Origin: Selenomonas sp.
GTDB taxonomy: Bacteria > Bacillota > Negativicutes > Selenomonadales > Selenomonadaceae
Assembly (NCBI GenBank): GCA_022482925.1
Contig: JAKVOG010000008.1
Location: 1-64,000 of the forward strand
Length of the DNA: 64,000 nucleotides
Direction: 5' to 3'
Positions 52,785 through 63,240 of this stretch are shown here, piece after piece. The translations under genes were made by a program, and so were the position numbers. Position 1 is the first letter of the stretch, and the number at the start of each line of letters is the position of its first letter. The notes under the pieces were generated by a model, which searched no databases, was not told the origin of the DNA, and saw only the letters and a program-made list of their open reading frames with translations.

Positions 52785-52800
52785 GCGTGCATGTGCACGC
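52785..52800. promoter_or_regulatory. LacI-type operator 1
   Basis: GCGTGCA-TG-TGCACGC inverted repeat. Confidence 0.7.
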
Positions 52801-52993
52801 CTTAACTTGAGTAAAGCATAGCATTTTGCGCGCAGGTTGTCAATTGTTTTATTCGATTTGTTTTATTTTCACGTGATCTTGCGGGGTAATATATTATTAG
52901 TTGCTATTATTACTGGGAAAAATCAAAGATTTAGAAAACTAAAAAAAGTATTGCTTATTGATTCGTCCTGTGATATATTGAATATAGTTCAAG

Positions 52994-53009
52994 GCGTGCA
53001 TGAGCACGC
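52994..53009. promoter_or_regulatory. LacI-type operator 2
   Basis: GCGTGC-ATGA-GCACGC inverted repeat, 14/16 identical in arms/core to operator 1. Confidence 0.7.
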
Positions 53010-53041
53010 AAAAGAGACGCAGACATCAGGAGGGAAACATC

Positions 53042-54565
53042 ATGAGATATTTGATCGGTGTCGATATTGGTACATCGGCGACCAAGACGGTGCTGTTTGA
53101 TGAGAGCTGCCAGGTCGTTCGGACCGCATCGCAGGAATACCCGCTGTCTCAGCCACAGAATGGCTGGGCTGAGCAGGAGCCGCTGGACTGGTATAGTGCA
53201 GTGATGTCCACTATAAAAGAAGTGGTACGGGAGTCCGGCGTACCAGCCGCGGATATAAAAGGTATTGGCCTTTCGGGGCAGATGCATGGCCTGGTTATGC
53301 TGGATAAAGATAATCAGGTAATCCGGCCGGCCATTATATGGTGTGATCAGCGTACCGGGAAAGAATGTGAGGAAATCACAGCCCGTGTCGGGGCGCAGCG
53401 GTTGATCGAGATCACGGCCAATCCGGCATTGACCGGTTTTACCGCTTCCAAGATCCTCTGGGTCAGGAATCATGAGGCTGAGAACTATCGTGCCTGCCGG
53501 CATATCCTGCTGCCGAAGGATTACATCCGTTTCCGGATGACCGGCGAGTATGCGACGGAGGTTTCGGATGCCAGCGGCATGCAGCTGCTCGATGTGCCGA
53601 AACGCTGCTGGTCGGAGGAAATTCTGGAAAAACTGGACATCGACCCGGCGCTGCTGCCGAAGGTCTATGAATCACCGGAAGTTACCGGTACGATCAGTCC
53701 GGAGTTTGCGGCCAGAACAGGCCTGTCGACGGAGACCGTAGTGGTCGGTGGCGCTGGCGATAATGCCGCAGCGGCTGTCGGCACTGGCATCGTCCAGGAT
53801 GGCAGGGCATTCACGACGATCGGGACCAGCGGGGTGGTTTTCGCTCATACCAGCAAGCCATTGATTGACCCGAAGGGCCGTGTTCACACATTCTGCTGCG
53901 CCGTGCCGGGCTGCTGGCATGTGATGGGGGTGACGCAGGCTGCCGGTTTATCGCTGAAATGGTTCCGCGACAACCTGGCTGAGAAATATAAAGATGAAGC
54001 ATCTCTTAAAGGTGTGGATTCCTACGACCTGATCAATCAGGATGTTGCCAAGGTGCCAATCGGCAGCCGCCGGCTGCTCTATCTGCCATATCTGATGGGG
54101 GAGCGTACACCGCATCTGAATCCGGACTGCCGTGGCGTGTTCTTCGGATTGTCTGCTATCCATACGAAGGCTGATATGCTGCGGGCCGTGATGGAAGGCG
54201 TCAGCTATTCCCTGCTGGACTGCTGGGATGTGCTGCGGGAAATGCATGTTGATGTCAGTGAAATGATGGCCTGCGGCGGCGGCGGCAAGAGCCGAATCTG
54301 GCGGCAGATGCTGGCCGATATGTATGGCTGCGAGGTCAAGACCATCAAGGCGCAGGAAGGTCCGGCGCTGGGCGTGGCTATCCTGGCCGGCGTTGGCGCA
54401 GGTATCTTCAGGGATGTGCCGTCAGCCTGCCGCCAGTTCATCGAGCAGGATACCTGGTGTCAGCCGGAGGCAGCATCACACGCATACTATGAGAAAGGTC
54501 ATGCATTATATAAGAAGCTTTATCAGCAGTTGAAGAGTTGTTATACCGATTTGGCCGGCCTTTGA
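53042..54565 (+). CDS. xylB: Xylulokinase-like FGGY carbohydrate kinase
   Basis: LIGVDIGTSATKTVLFD, GIGLSGQMHGLVMLD, MACGGGGKSRIWRQMLADMYGCEV. Confidence 0.9.
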   Translation: MRYLIGVDIGTSATKTVLFDESCQVVRTASQEYPLSQPQNGWAEQEPLDWYSAVMSTIKEVVRESGVPAADIKGIGLSGQMHGLVMLDKDNQVIRPAIIWCDQRTGKECEEITARVGAQRLIEITANPALTGFTASKILWVRNHEAENYRACRHILLPKDYIRFRMTGEYATEVSDASGMQLLDVPKRCWSEEILEKLDIDPALLPKVYESPEVTGTISPEFAARTGLSTETVVVGGAGDNAAAAVGTGIVQDGRAFTTIGTSGVVFAHTSKPLIDPKGRVHTFCCAVPGCWHVMGVTQAAGLSLKWFRDNLAEKYKDEASLKGVDSYDLINQDVAKVPIGSRRLLYLPYLMGERTPHLNPDCRGVFFGLSAIHTKADMLRAVMEGVSYSLLDCWDVLREMHVDVSEMMACGGGGKSRIWRQMLADMYGCEVKTIKAQEGPALGVAILAGVGAGIFRDVPSACRQFIEQDTWCQPEAASHAYYEKGHALYKKLYQQLKSCYTDLAGL

Positions 54566-54621
54566 CCGGTGAGGAATCGCAATAGAGAAAGGGTGTTGAT
54601 GCAATTATGGAGGGTGTTTCA

Positions 54622-56022
54622 ATGAAGGCAAAAGAAATTGATGCCGAAAAGAGTGTATCCCGGGTCCGCCTGTTCATCTATTTTGCAGCCGGGATGGCCG
54701 GTTTGCTGTTCGGCCTGGATCAGGGTGTTATTTCCGGAGCACTGCCTTTTATCAGCAAAGAGTGGAATCTGAGCAGCAGCGCACAGGAATGGGTGGTAAG
54801 TTCTATGATGGTCGGAGCGGCGACTGGTGCAATCGTTGCTTCATTCCTTGCCAAGAAGATCGGCCGCAAGAAGAGCCTGATGATTGGTGCGGCGTTGTTC
54901 ATCATCGGTTCGCTGGGCTCAGGCACCGCTGCCAATGCGGACATGCTGATCAGCTTCCGTCTGGTACTCGGCCTGTCAGTCGGTATCGCTTCCTATACGG
55001 CTCCACTTTATCTGGCCGAGATGGCTGATAAGGATGCCCGCGGCAAGGTGATTTCCGGCTATCAGCTGATGGTTACGGTCGGCATCCTGGTGGCTTTCCT
55101 GTCTGATACGGCTCTCAGCTACAGCGGCAATTGGCGCATGATGCTGATGGTCATCGCGATTCCGGCAGTCATCCTGATCCTCACGGTCGTCAAATTGCCG
55201 GATAGTCCGCGCTGGCTGGCTGCTGTTGGCCGCATGGATGAAGCTTCTGCGGTATTGCATTCACTTAACGCCAGCAAAGAAGCGGCGGAAGAAGAACTGA
55301 CCGATATCAAGGAAACCCTGAAAATCAAGCAGGCCGGCTGGAGCCTGTTCCGGTCCAATAAGAATGTGCGCCGGGCCGTGTTCCTGGGTGTTCTCCTGCA
55401 GGCTATGCAGCAGTTCACCGGTTTTAATGTCATCATGTATTATTCGCCGAAGATCCTGAGCCTGGCTGGTTTCTCCAGCACGGAGGATCAGATGATCGGT
55501 ACGGTAATCAATGGTATTGTATTCACATTATCAACATTTATCGCAATATGGATGGTTGATAAATCTGGTCGTAAGCCGGCCCTGAAAGTTGGTTTCGGTG
55601 TCATGGCCATCTCCATGGCGGTAGTTGGTAGCTGCATGTCGATGCTGGAAAGCGGCAGCGCCGCTGGCTGGGTTTCTTATGTAGCGGCGATCATGACGAT
55701 GGTCAGTATTGCCGGGTTCGGTATGAGCGCTGGACCGATTGTCTGGGTGCTTTGCTCGGAGATTCAGCCGCTCAAGAGCCGGGAATTCGGTATTGCCTGC
55801 TCGACCATGACGAACTGGATTACCTGCGCCATCGTCGGTGCAACCTTCCTGACGCTGGTCGATACCCTGGGCTCTGCTCACACGTTCTGGCTTTATGCGC
55901 TGATGAACGCATTCTTCATCATTCTGACCATGGCTTATGTGCCGGAAACCAAGAATGTATCGTTGGAGAAGATTGAGCATAATCTGATGTCGGGCGAGAA
56001 ACTGCGCCGCATTGGCTGCTGA
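54622..56022 (+). CDS. Sugar porter family MFS transporter
   Basis: [69 protein letters not shown]. Confidence 0.93.
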   Translation: MKAKEIDAEKSVSRVRLFIYFAAGMAGLLFGLDQGVISGALPFISKEWNLSSSAQEWVVSSMMVGAATGAIVASFLAKKIGRKKSLMIGAALFIIGSLGSGTAANADMLISFRLVLGLSVGIASYTAPLYLAEMADKDARGKVISGYQLMVTVGILVAFLSDTALSYSGNWRMMLMVIAIPAVILILTVVKLPDSPRWLAAVGRMDEASAVLHSLNASKEAAEEELTDIKETLKIKQAGWSLFRSNKNVRRAVFLGVLLQAMQQFTGFNVIMYYSPKILSLAGFSSTEDQMIGTVINGIVFTLSTFIAIWMVDKSGRKPALKVGFGVMAISMAVVGSCMSMLESGSAAGWVSYVAAIMTMVSIAGFGMSAGPIVWVLCSEIQPLKSREFGIACSTMTNWITCAIVGATFLTLVDTLGSAHTFWLYALMNAFFIILTMAYVPETKNVSLEKIEHNLMSGEKLRRIGC

Positions 56023-56059
56023 TGGATCCTTATGGATCGTTGAATGGAGGAATATACAA

Positions 56060-56683
56060 ATGAAGACAGTAATGGATAAAGAATTTCAGGTTTATGGGCG
56101 TGTACTGAAACTGGATACAACTGCTTTTACGGCTGCAATCAATAAGCATGCACCAATTGCTGCTGGCCAGGTGGTATATGAGCCATCGGTCAGTGAGTTC
56201 GAGAAGCTGCCGCTTTTCCGCCGCCTGACGGAGAAGGTCTATGGTGAGCTGCCCATCGAGTTCGGCCATTGCAGCGGCTGGAACGAGAAGCTTAATGCGG
56301 TGGAATATCATCGCTCTTCCGAGGTGGATATTGCGGCTACGGATCTGGTGCTGATGGTCGGCCGTCAGCAGGATATCGATTATACCAACAACACCTATGA
56401 TACCGCAAAGATCGAGTGCTTCCTGGTCCCGGCCGGGACCGCCGTCGAACTTTATGCGACGACGCTTCATTATGCACCCTGTGGTGTGGATGGACATGAA
56501 TTCCGTTGTGGCGTAGTCCTGCCGCGCTCGACGAATGAGCCATTGGTGGCTGCTGAGACGACGGATGGTGAGGATCGCCTGCTGTTTGCCGTGAATAAAT
56601 GGCTGATTGCCCACAAGGAAAGCGGGCTTGAAGCAGATGGTGCCTGGATTGGACTCAGAGGAAAGAATCTTTCATTAAAGTAA
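56060..56683 (+). CDS. DUF4867-like cupin-fold protein
   Basis: FLVPAGTAVELYATTLHYAPCGVDGHEFRCGVVLPRSTN; RBS ggagg upstream; co-oriented with sugar genes. Confidence 0.65.
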   Translation: MKTVMDKEFQVYGRVLKLDTTAFTAAINKHAPIAAGQVVYEPSVSEFEKLPLFRRLTEKVYGELPIEFGHCSGWNEKLNAVEYHRSSEVDIAATDLVLMVGRQQDIDYTNNTYDTAKIECFLVPAGTAVELYATTLHYAPCGVDGHEFRCGVVLPRSTNEPLVAAETTDGEDRLLFAVNKWLIAHKESGLEADGAWIGLRGKNLSLK

Positions 56684-56794
56684 GGATAATGAAGAGGCTG
56701 CTGTGAGCAGCCTCTTTTTGACGATTGGTGCAGAAATTGGTAAAATTGGATGGAGATCGAATCAGGAGTGATTGGGGAAAGATGGTGATGCACG

Positions 56795-57811
56795 ATGGTC
56801 ACGATGAAGAAGATTGCCGAGCTATGTGGCGTCTCACGTGGAACCGTGGACCGGGCTCTGAACGGGCGTGGTCGTGTGAATGTGGAAACAGCTGAAAATA
56901 TTCGTGAGGTAGCCAGGCAGCTGGGGTATGAACCAAATCCCGCTGGCAAAGCCCTGGCCGCGCGGAAAAAGCGTCCGGTTATTGGCGTGGTCATTTCTTC
57001 GGAGGGCAACACATTTTTCGATGAAGTGCTCCGTGGAATGAACGATGCTGCCAGGGATTATGCGATATACGGCCTGCAGATCGAGTATTTTACGATGAAA
57101 GGTTATGACTCAAAGCAGCAGCTGGCGTTGCTGAATCAGATCGAAGGCGATATCAATGCCTTGATCATCAACCCGATCAATGAGCCGTGTATTGCGGCTA
57201 AGATCAACGAAATGGTCGATGCGGGGATTTTCGTGGTAACCGTAAACAATGATATTGATGGGACAAGGCGTCATTATTATGTTGGCAGCGACTACTATAA
57301 TGGCGGCATCACGTCCTGTGCATTGCTGGAAGCGCTGATGGGGGAATCAGCAGAAGTCGCTGTCGTACTGGGCAGCCGAAATATCCTGGGGCACCGGCAG
57401 CGGCTGGATGGCTTCAGGCATCGTATGGAGCGGGTGAAAGGTTTTCATATTGTCGATACGGTCGAGAATAATGATGATGATATTCTGGCTTATGAGACGA
57501 TGAAGCGCCTGCTGGAGACACATCCGGAAATCAATGCGGTCAGTATCCTGGCTGCTGGTGTATATGGTGTCTGCCGGGCCATTATGCAGCTGACACCGGA
57601 GAAACGGCCGCTGGTGCTGGCGTTTGATACCGTCCCGACAACTATCGAAATGATGAAGTTCGGGGTCATCAAGGCGACAATCTATCAGCATCCCTATCGT
57701 CAGGGACATAATGCGGTCAATAAGGCATTTGAGTATCTGGTGAATGGCCGGATGCCGGATAAAGAAGCCGATATCATGAAGAATGAGATCAAGCTGTTTG
57801 AGAATCTATAA
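56795..57811 (+). CDS. LacI-family transcriptional regulator
   Basis: VTMKKIAELCGVSRGTVDRALNGRGRVNVETAENIREVARQLGYEPNPAGKALAARKK. Confidence 0.94.
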   Translation: MVTMKKIAELCGVSRGTVDRALNGRGRVNVETAENIREVARQLGYEPNPAGKALAARKKRPVIGVVISSEGNTFFDEVLRGMNDAARDYAIYGLQIEYFTMKGYDSKQQLALLNQIEGDINALIINPINEPCIAAKINEMVDAGIFVVTVNNDIDGTRRHYYVGSDYYNGGITSCALLEALMGESAEVAVVLGSRNILGHRQRLDGFRHRMERVKGFHIVDTVENNDDDILAYETMKRLLETHPEINAVSILAAGVYGVCRAIMQLTPEKRPLVLAFDTVPTTIEMMKFGVIKATIYQHPYRQGHNAVNKAFEYLVNGRMPDKEADIMKNEIKLFENL

Positions 57812-57958
57812 GAATAGTATAGTGCCCGGAACATCCTGTTTTGCTGGAAAGTTCCGGGCGTTTTTATTGTGCGAATATTGGCGGTATCGTATGGTTGTCA
57901 CCTCATTTTCAGTGGTTTGTGGTAGAATAGAAAGATATAAAATAGAAGGCAAAATGAG

Positions 57959-59824
57959 GTGAAATCTTTGACTTATAGATTGAAACGATGGAAAAAACGA
58001 TTGACGGCTATGGTGTTGTCCGGGTTGCTGATTACGGGTACTGTTATGCTGCCTGCTCAGCGGGCAGAGGCTGTAGATGCCTGGGCAGCAGCCGCACAGG
58101 CTTTGGGTGTGCTGGCGGCATATAATTCGAGTTTGTCGAGTATCCTCGCAATCGGAAATAATGTGAATGCCCAGGTGCAGAGCCGAAGCCAGGATGAACA
58201 GGAGAACGGCCTGGATCCGAATCATCATGATATCGCAGTAGTGAACGGGGTCATGAAGCAGCTGGTGGCTAAAGGGGATTACGTACTGAAGGCCAATTCG
58301 CTGCCGTTTACCTGGATGGTCAACAACAGCAAGGAATTTAACGCGTCCTGTTATCCGACCAATTATGTGAGCATCAACAAAGCCCTGGTGCGGGGGCTGA
58401 ATCTTGATCCCGATGAGCTGGCAGCTGTGCTGGCCCATGAGATGACGCATGGCATTGAGCAGCACAGCGCCCATAACTACGCTAAGGCGGTAGCTCAGTA
58501 CTATGGCATGAGTTTCCTCAATATGGATGCGGGTCTTGCGGACTGGGGCAAGCTCAATGCGCTGGTGAATTATTCGATTGCCAAGAATGTCACGCTGCCG
58601 ACTGAGTATGATGCGGATGCAGGTGGCTTCTATATCATGACCAGTGCTGGGTTCAATCCGGGCGGCGGGGCAGCGGCGATGAATCGCATGGCGTATTATC
58701 TGACCTATGAGACGCAGAATGTGCTGGAGTATCAGGACCTGGATCCGAAACAGAAGAATCAGGAAAACTATAACGACCATCCGGATACAGATCTGCGGGA
58801 GAAAAAGCTTGCCCAGATGATGACTGATTATGGTGCCGGTCATGTGACCGTAAAAGATCGTAAGGATGTCTATATTGATGGTCAGAAACTGCTGAGCGTC
58901 AGCTGGACTGGTGATGGGGCGGACAATACTGCCGAGAATGCCTACTATGTAGCCGGAGCGTTGGCTAAAGCCTTTCATGATTACGCGGATAGCAGCAGCT
59001 GGGATTTCCGCAGCGATGGGGATGGCGGTCTGACTTGTCTGGCCGATACGCGGGTCAATCAGATCCTGCATCAGTTCCTGTCCTCCGAGAAAGCCGGTGC
59101 CCGTCTGCAGCAGCTGGTAACGAGTGCCTATGTCAGTGAATCGGCCAGCGGTGCCCGTCAGAAGCTCCTCAGTGAAGAACAGGCCCGTCAGAAGAAGCAG
59201 GATGAGGCCCGGGAGGCAGTCATCCTGGCAGATGCCAAAGCGGTCAAGAAAATGCGGGAGAATGCTGACACTTACAGCGACTATGGTCAGGGGGACAAAG
59301 CTCTGTTTCAGATGAATCGCGTCTTTGCAGCCAAAAATCCTGAGAATGAAGCGGAAAATTATGCGATTCGCGGTCGGGCCAGGGCTGTGATGGGGGATTT
59401 CCAGCAGGCGCTGGTGGATTCGGATAAGGCCATCGCCCTGAATGCCAAAGATGTCTATAATTTCCTGAACCGGGCAGATGTGTACCGGATGATGGGGAAT
59501 CGAGATGCAGCCCTGAATGATCTGGCACAGGCCAAGAAAGTGGATAAGGACAATCCGTACAGCTATCTTATGACGGCGCAGATCCGGGATGAGATGGCGG
59601 ACCGGGCAGCAGCACTGGCGGATTATAAGGAATTGTACCGTTTGCGGCCAAATGCGTTCCGGGATATCCCGGCAGAATACCTTAAGGATATCTCAGCCAA
59701 GGATTATGCGACGGTTCAGAAGGAAAAGGATGAGGCGCGGAAGAAACTGGAAAAACAGATCAAAGACGAAAAGAAAGCGGCTGACAAGAAGCCAGCCGCT
59801 GCAGGTGATAAAAAGAAAAAATGA
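57959..59824 (+). CDS. Secreted M48-like zinc metalloprotease with C-terminal TPR repeats
   Basis: Signal peptide; ELAAVLAHEMTHGIEQHSAHNYAKAVA (HExxH); EYDADAGGFYIMTSAGFNPGG; TPR helices. GTG start. Confidence 0.9.
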   Translation: MKSLTYRLKRWKKRLTAMVLSGLLITGTVMLPAQRAEAVDAWAAAAQALGVLAAYNSSLSSILAIGNNVNAQVQSRSQDEQENGLDPNHHDIAVVNGVMKQLVAKGDYVLKANSLPFTWMVNNSKEFNASCYPTNYVSINKALVRGLNLDPDELAAVLAHEMTHGIEQHSAHNYAKAVAQYYGMSFLNMDAGLADWGKLNALVNYSIAKNVTLPTEYDADAGGFYIMTSAGFNPGGGAAAMNRMAYYLTYETQNVLEYQDLDPKQKNQENYNDHPDTDLREKKLAQMMTDYGAGHVTVKDRKDVYIDGQKLLSVSWTGDGADNTAENAYYVAGALAKAFHDYADSSSWDFRSDGDGGLTCLADTRVNQILHQFLSSEKAGARLQQLVTSAYVSESASGARQKLLSEEQARQKKQDEAREAVILADAKAVKKMRENADTYSDYGQGDKALFQMNRVFAAKNPENEAENYAIRGRARAVMGDFQQALVDSDKAIALNAKDVYNFLNRADVYRMMGNRDAALNDLAQAKKVDKDNPYSYLMTAQIRDEMADRAAALADYKELYRLRPNAFRDIPAEYLKDISAKDYATVQKEKDEARKKLEKQIKDEKKAADKKPAAAGDKKKK

Positions 59825-59826
59825 GG

Positions 59827-60609
59827 TTATTTGTTCATGATGGCATCGACGGATTGGATGCAGGCGTTGCGGAAGCCATTTTCTTCCAGTGCCGTGACAC
59901 CACAGATGGTCGTGCCGGCCGGTGAGCAGACATTGTCCTTGAGAACACCCGGATGTGTGCCGGTAGCCAGCTGCAGTTTCGCTGAGCCGAGGATCATCTG
60001 GGAGATGAGCCGGTAGGCATCGGCCCGTTTCATGCCGTACTTCACTGCGGCATCGCCATAAGCCTCGATCATGAGATCGACAAAAGCCGGGCCGCAGCCG
60101 GTGACGGTGCCGCCGATGCCCATGAGGGAGGTCGGCAGTTCCTGTACGATGCCGACAGAGGCGAAAAGCTTCATGATGTCCGCGCGTTCCTCGTCATTCA
60201 GGGAGTTGGTCTCCTCGAAGAGCAGGACTCCTTCGCCAACCATGGCCGGGGTATTCGGCATGATGAACTGGATACGGGTATCTGTCTTGATATGCTGCTG
60301 GTATTTCTGGTGATCCCAGCCAGCGGCGATGGAAACCAGCGCTTTTCCGTCCAGTCTGCTGTCCAGGCCGGCGATGACGCTTTCAATCTGGTAAGGCTTG
60401 CAGGCCATGATGAGCGTGTCGACGGTGTCGGCAAGCTCATTGAGCGTGGCAACCGGCGTGAAGCCGATTCGCCCGGCATTGGCTTTGAGCTTGTCCTGAT
60501 GCGGGGCGAAGGCGAAGACGGCGCTCTTGTCGATTGCGCCGGACTGAATGAATCCGGCTGCCAGCGCCTGTGCCATGTTGCCCATACCAATGAAGCCAAT
60601 TTTTTTCAT
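59827..60609 (-). CDS. proC: Pyrroline-5-carboxylate reductase
   Basis: KIGFIGMGNMAQALAAGF, GGTVTGCGPAFVDLMIEAYGDAAVKYGM, DNVCSPAGTTICGVTALEENGFR. Confidence 0.95.
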   Translation of the reverse strand: MKKIGFIGMGNMAQALAAGFIQSGAIDKSAVFAFAPHQDKLKANAGRIGFTPVATLNELADTVDTLIMACKPYQIESVIAGLDSRLDGKALVSIAAGWDHQKYQQHIKTDTRIQFIMPNTPAMVGEGVLLFEETNSLNDEERADIMKLFASVGIVQELPTSLMGIGGTVTGCGPAFVDLMIEAYGDAAVKYGMKRADAYRLISQMILGSAKLQLATGTHPGVLKDNVCSPAGTTICGVTALEENGFRNACIQSVDAIMNK

Positions 60610-60707
60610 GAGTAGTCCTCCTGTATCTTCAGCATAAACTTTTATCCATATAACTATAGGCTATTGTATCACAAAATGGTACAAGGGTGTACTGGCATGT
60701 TCATATT

Positions 60708-61403
60708 TTACCGGATTACCGTATAGATTGTATAGAAGCAGGTGAAATACATCAGTCCGAAGATAACCTTTTTCAGAAGAGGGACCGGCAGGAACCGGAA
60801 GGTCAGCTGCCCCAGGATGATGCCGCCGATCAGGCCGGGCAGCAGGTAGATGAATTCATTGAATGCGGGCGCCATGTCTACGCCACCGACGAGGAATGTG
60901 GTGAGCGAAACCATATTCGAGAGGAAGAAGAAGCCGATGGAGGTGGCCCGCAGCTCTTTGATGGTCATGGTCGTGTAGGCAAAGTAGATGGCTACAGGAG
61001 GACCGGCCATACCGGTGGTCGTTGCCATGATACCGGCCAGCATGCCTGTGATGAGTGTATTGCGGCGGCATTCCCGGATGTGCTGGTGACGCAGCTGCAT
61101 GATGGACAGCGAAAGCAGTACCACGACGCTGATGAGTATCTTGAGGTAGTGGCTGGGGACCAGGGAAAAGATCTGGAAGCCGATCGGCTGGCCCAGGATG
61201 GCACCCAGGATGAGGAAGCTGATGATGCGCCAGTGGATATCCCGGTGCAGCAGCAGAGTCTGTGAGACATTGCCACAGGAAGCCAGCAGGATCATGACCG
61301 GGATAACCAGCTTCGGATCGTAGAAGAACATGAGCAGGGGGGCGGCCACGATGACCAGCCCAAAGCCGGTAACGGCCTGCAGGTAGGCAGGCAAAGAAAA
61401 CAC
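60708..61403 (-). CDS. TauE/SafE family membrane protein (N-terminus possibly frameshifted upstream of ~61390)
   Basis: LQAVTGFGLVIVAAPLLMFFYDPKLVIPVMILL...GAILGQPIGF...GMLAGIMATTTGMAGPPVAIYF. Confidence 0.85.
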   Translation of the reverse strand: MFSLPAYLQAVTGFGLVIVAAPLLMFFYDPKLVIPVMILLASCGNVSQTLLLHRDIHWRIISFLILGAILGQPIGFQIFSLVPSHYLKILISVVVLLSLSIMQLRHQHIRECRRNTLITGMLAGIMATTTGMAGPPVAIYFAYTTMTIKELRATSIGFFFLSNMVSLTTFLVGGVDMAPAFNEFIYLLPGLIGGIILGQLTFRFLPVPLLKKVIFGLMYFTCFYTIYTVIR

Positions 61404-61599
61404 AGAGGACCGGAGCCAGATGCAGCGGCAGTGTCTGTAAGATAATGTTCCAATTTCATTCCCCTTCTCTTAATCAGTGGATGACTCCATCATAGCACCA
61501 GTGCTGGCAGGAAACAACTACAGCTTGTATCTGCCGGGAAATGTGGCTATAATAGGATAGCATGACCGGGATTGCCTGGATGAAGGGGGAGATGGCAGG

Positions 61600-62940
61600 A
61601 TGATGGGAACACGGAATATGGATATGCTCCATGGTTCCTTTTGGGATAAGCTGATCATGTTTTCGATGCCGCTGGCATTGACCGGTGTGCTGCAGCAGCT
61701 GTTTAATGCAGCGGATGTAGCAGTACTGGGGCAGTGCGTGGGCAAGAATGCGATGGCAGCTGTCGGCAACAATATCTCAGTGATTGGCCTGCTGGTCAAT
61801 CTGTTTCTGGGGTTGTCTCTGGGTGCAAATGTCGTGATTGCCCGCTTTATCGGGGCGAAGAAGCCGGGGCAGGTAGGGACAGGCCGTGCAGACTTCGTTC
61901 CTGCTGGCTTTGCTGACAGGCGTAGGTCTGGCGGTGTTCGGGGAGCTGATGGCTGGTCCGATCATTCGCTGGCTGGAAGTGCCGATTGATGTCAGGGAAA
62001 TGGCCGAGACCTATCTGCGTGTCTATCTGCTGGGGCTGCCGGTTATCGGCGTGTATAATTTCGAGGCAGGCAATCCTGCGTGCCCGCGGGGATACGAAAA
62101 CCCCGCTGATTGCACTGGCTGTGGCCAGTGTCATCAATATTATCCTGAACCTGCTGTTCGTAGAGGTTGGCTGGGGCGTAGCCGGTGTAGCGGCTGCGAC
62201 GGATATTGCCAATGTGATCAGTGCCGGAATGCTTTTACTGGCGCTGGTCCGCTCCGATGATATCATTCATCTGGAGCTCAGGGGACTCCGGCTGGATCCC
62301 AAACTGCTGAAGGACATCGTAGCGATCGGACTGCCAGCCGGTATTCAGGGCATGGTGTTCTCGCTTTCGAATATCCTGATCCAGGCCGCCATCAACAGCC
62401 TTGGACCGGATGCTATGGCAGCATCGGCCGCGGCGTTTACGATTGAGGTCAATGTCTATTGCGTACTGAGTGCCTTTTGCCCAGGCGACCACGACATTTG
62501 TCAGTCAGAACTATGGCGCTGGCAATCTGCCTCGCTGTTTCCAGATCACGAAAGTCGGCATGCTGCTCGATGTCGGATTCACCGTGGGGATGGCGGCACT
62601 GGTACTATTTTTTGCCCATCCCCTGCTCGGCCTGTTCAATGCGGATCCGGTCGTAGTCGGGCTGGGCATTACCCGGCTGTGGTATATCGTGGCACCGGAA
62701 TTCCTGCAGGTGTTCATCGATGTGTTCTCAGGAGCACTGCGAGGCTATGGCTATTCCCTGCAGCCGGCCATGCTGACCTTGATCGGCATCTGCGGGGTGC
62801 GCATCACCTGGCTGTACACGTTGTTCGCGGCGCATCCGACCTATGAAGTGCTCATGGCCTGCTACTCTGTGAGCTGGCTGGTGACCGGCATCTTTATCGC
62901 GCTTTTGTATCAGTTCTGCCTGCCGTCATATCAAAGGTGA
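61600..62940 (+). CDS. MATE family efflux transporter (three apparent +1 frameshifts)
   Basis: MDMLHGSFWDKLIMFSMPLALTGVLQQLFNAADVAVLGQCVGKNAMAAVGN; continues in frames 61886, 61986 and 62470 (FAQATTTFVSQNYGAGNLPRCFQI). Confidence 0.9.
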
Positions 62941-63051
62941 TCCGGCTCTGAGCAATAAAGATTGTTTGGGGCAGCAAATACGTGACGGAAACTATTGGCG
63001 TATGCCACAGGAATAGTGTATGATAAGGATAGATTTAGAACGCTAGTTCAG

Positions 63052-63215
63052 CTAGTACAGCGTACACGAAATAACTGGACCAGAAGTACGCAGGATGAAT
63101 TTTCAGCTGCAAGGCGGAGGAGTGAGGCATAGCGGTGGCTATGCCGATTGACGACAACGCGGCAGATGGAAATTCAGACAAGTAATTCGCCTAGGTATTT
63201 CGTGCACGCTGTACT
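63052..63215. repeat. 164-bp long imperfect hairpin element (MITE-like intergenic repeat)
   Basis: Termini CTAGTACAGCGTACACGAAATA / TATTTCGTGCACGCTGTACTAG (21/22 complementary), central perfect 8-bp stem GGCATAGC-ggtg-GCTATGCC, and partly complementary internal arms (gaattttcagctgc / gcagatggaaattc). Confidence 0.8.
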
Positions 63216-63240
63216 AGGCTTCATGGAGGAGGATGGTAGT

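Noticed and set aside
57806-59071. 421-aa minus-strand ORF
   Set aside because: Antisense to the M48 protease gene with HEMTH motif.
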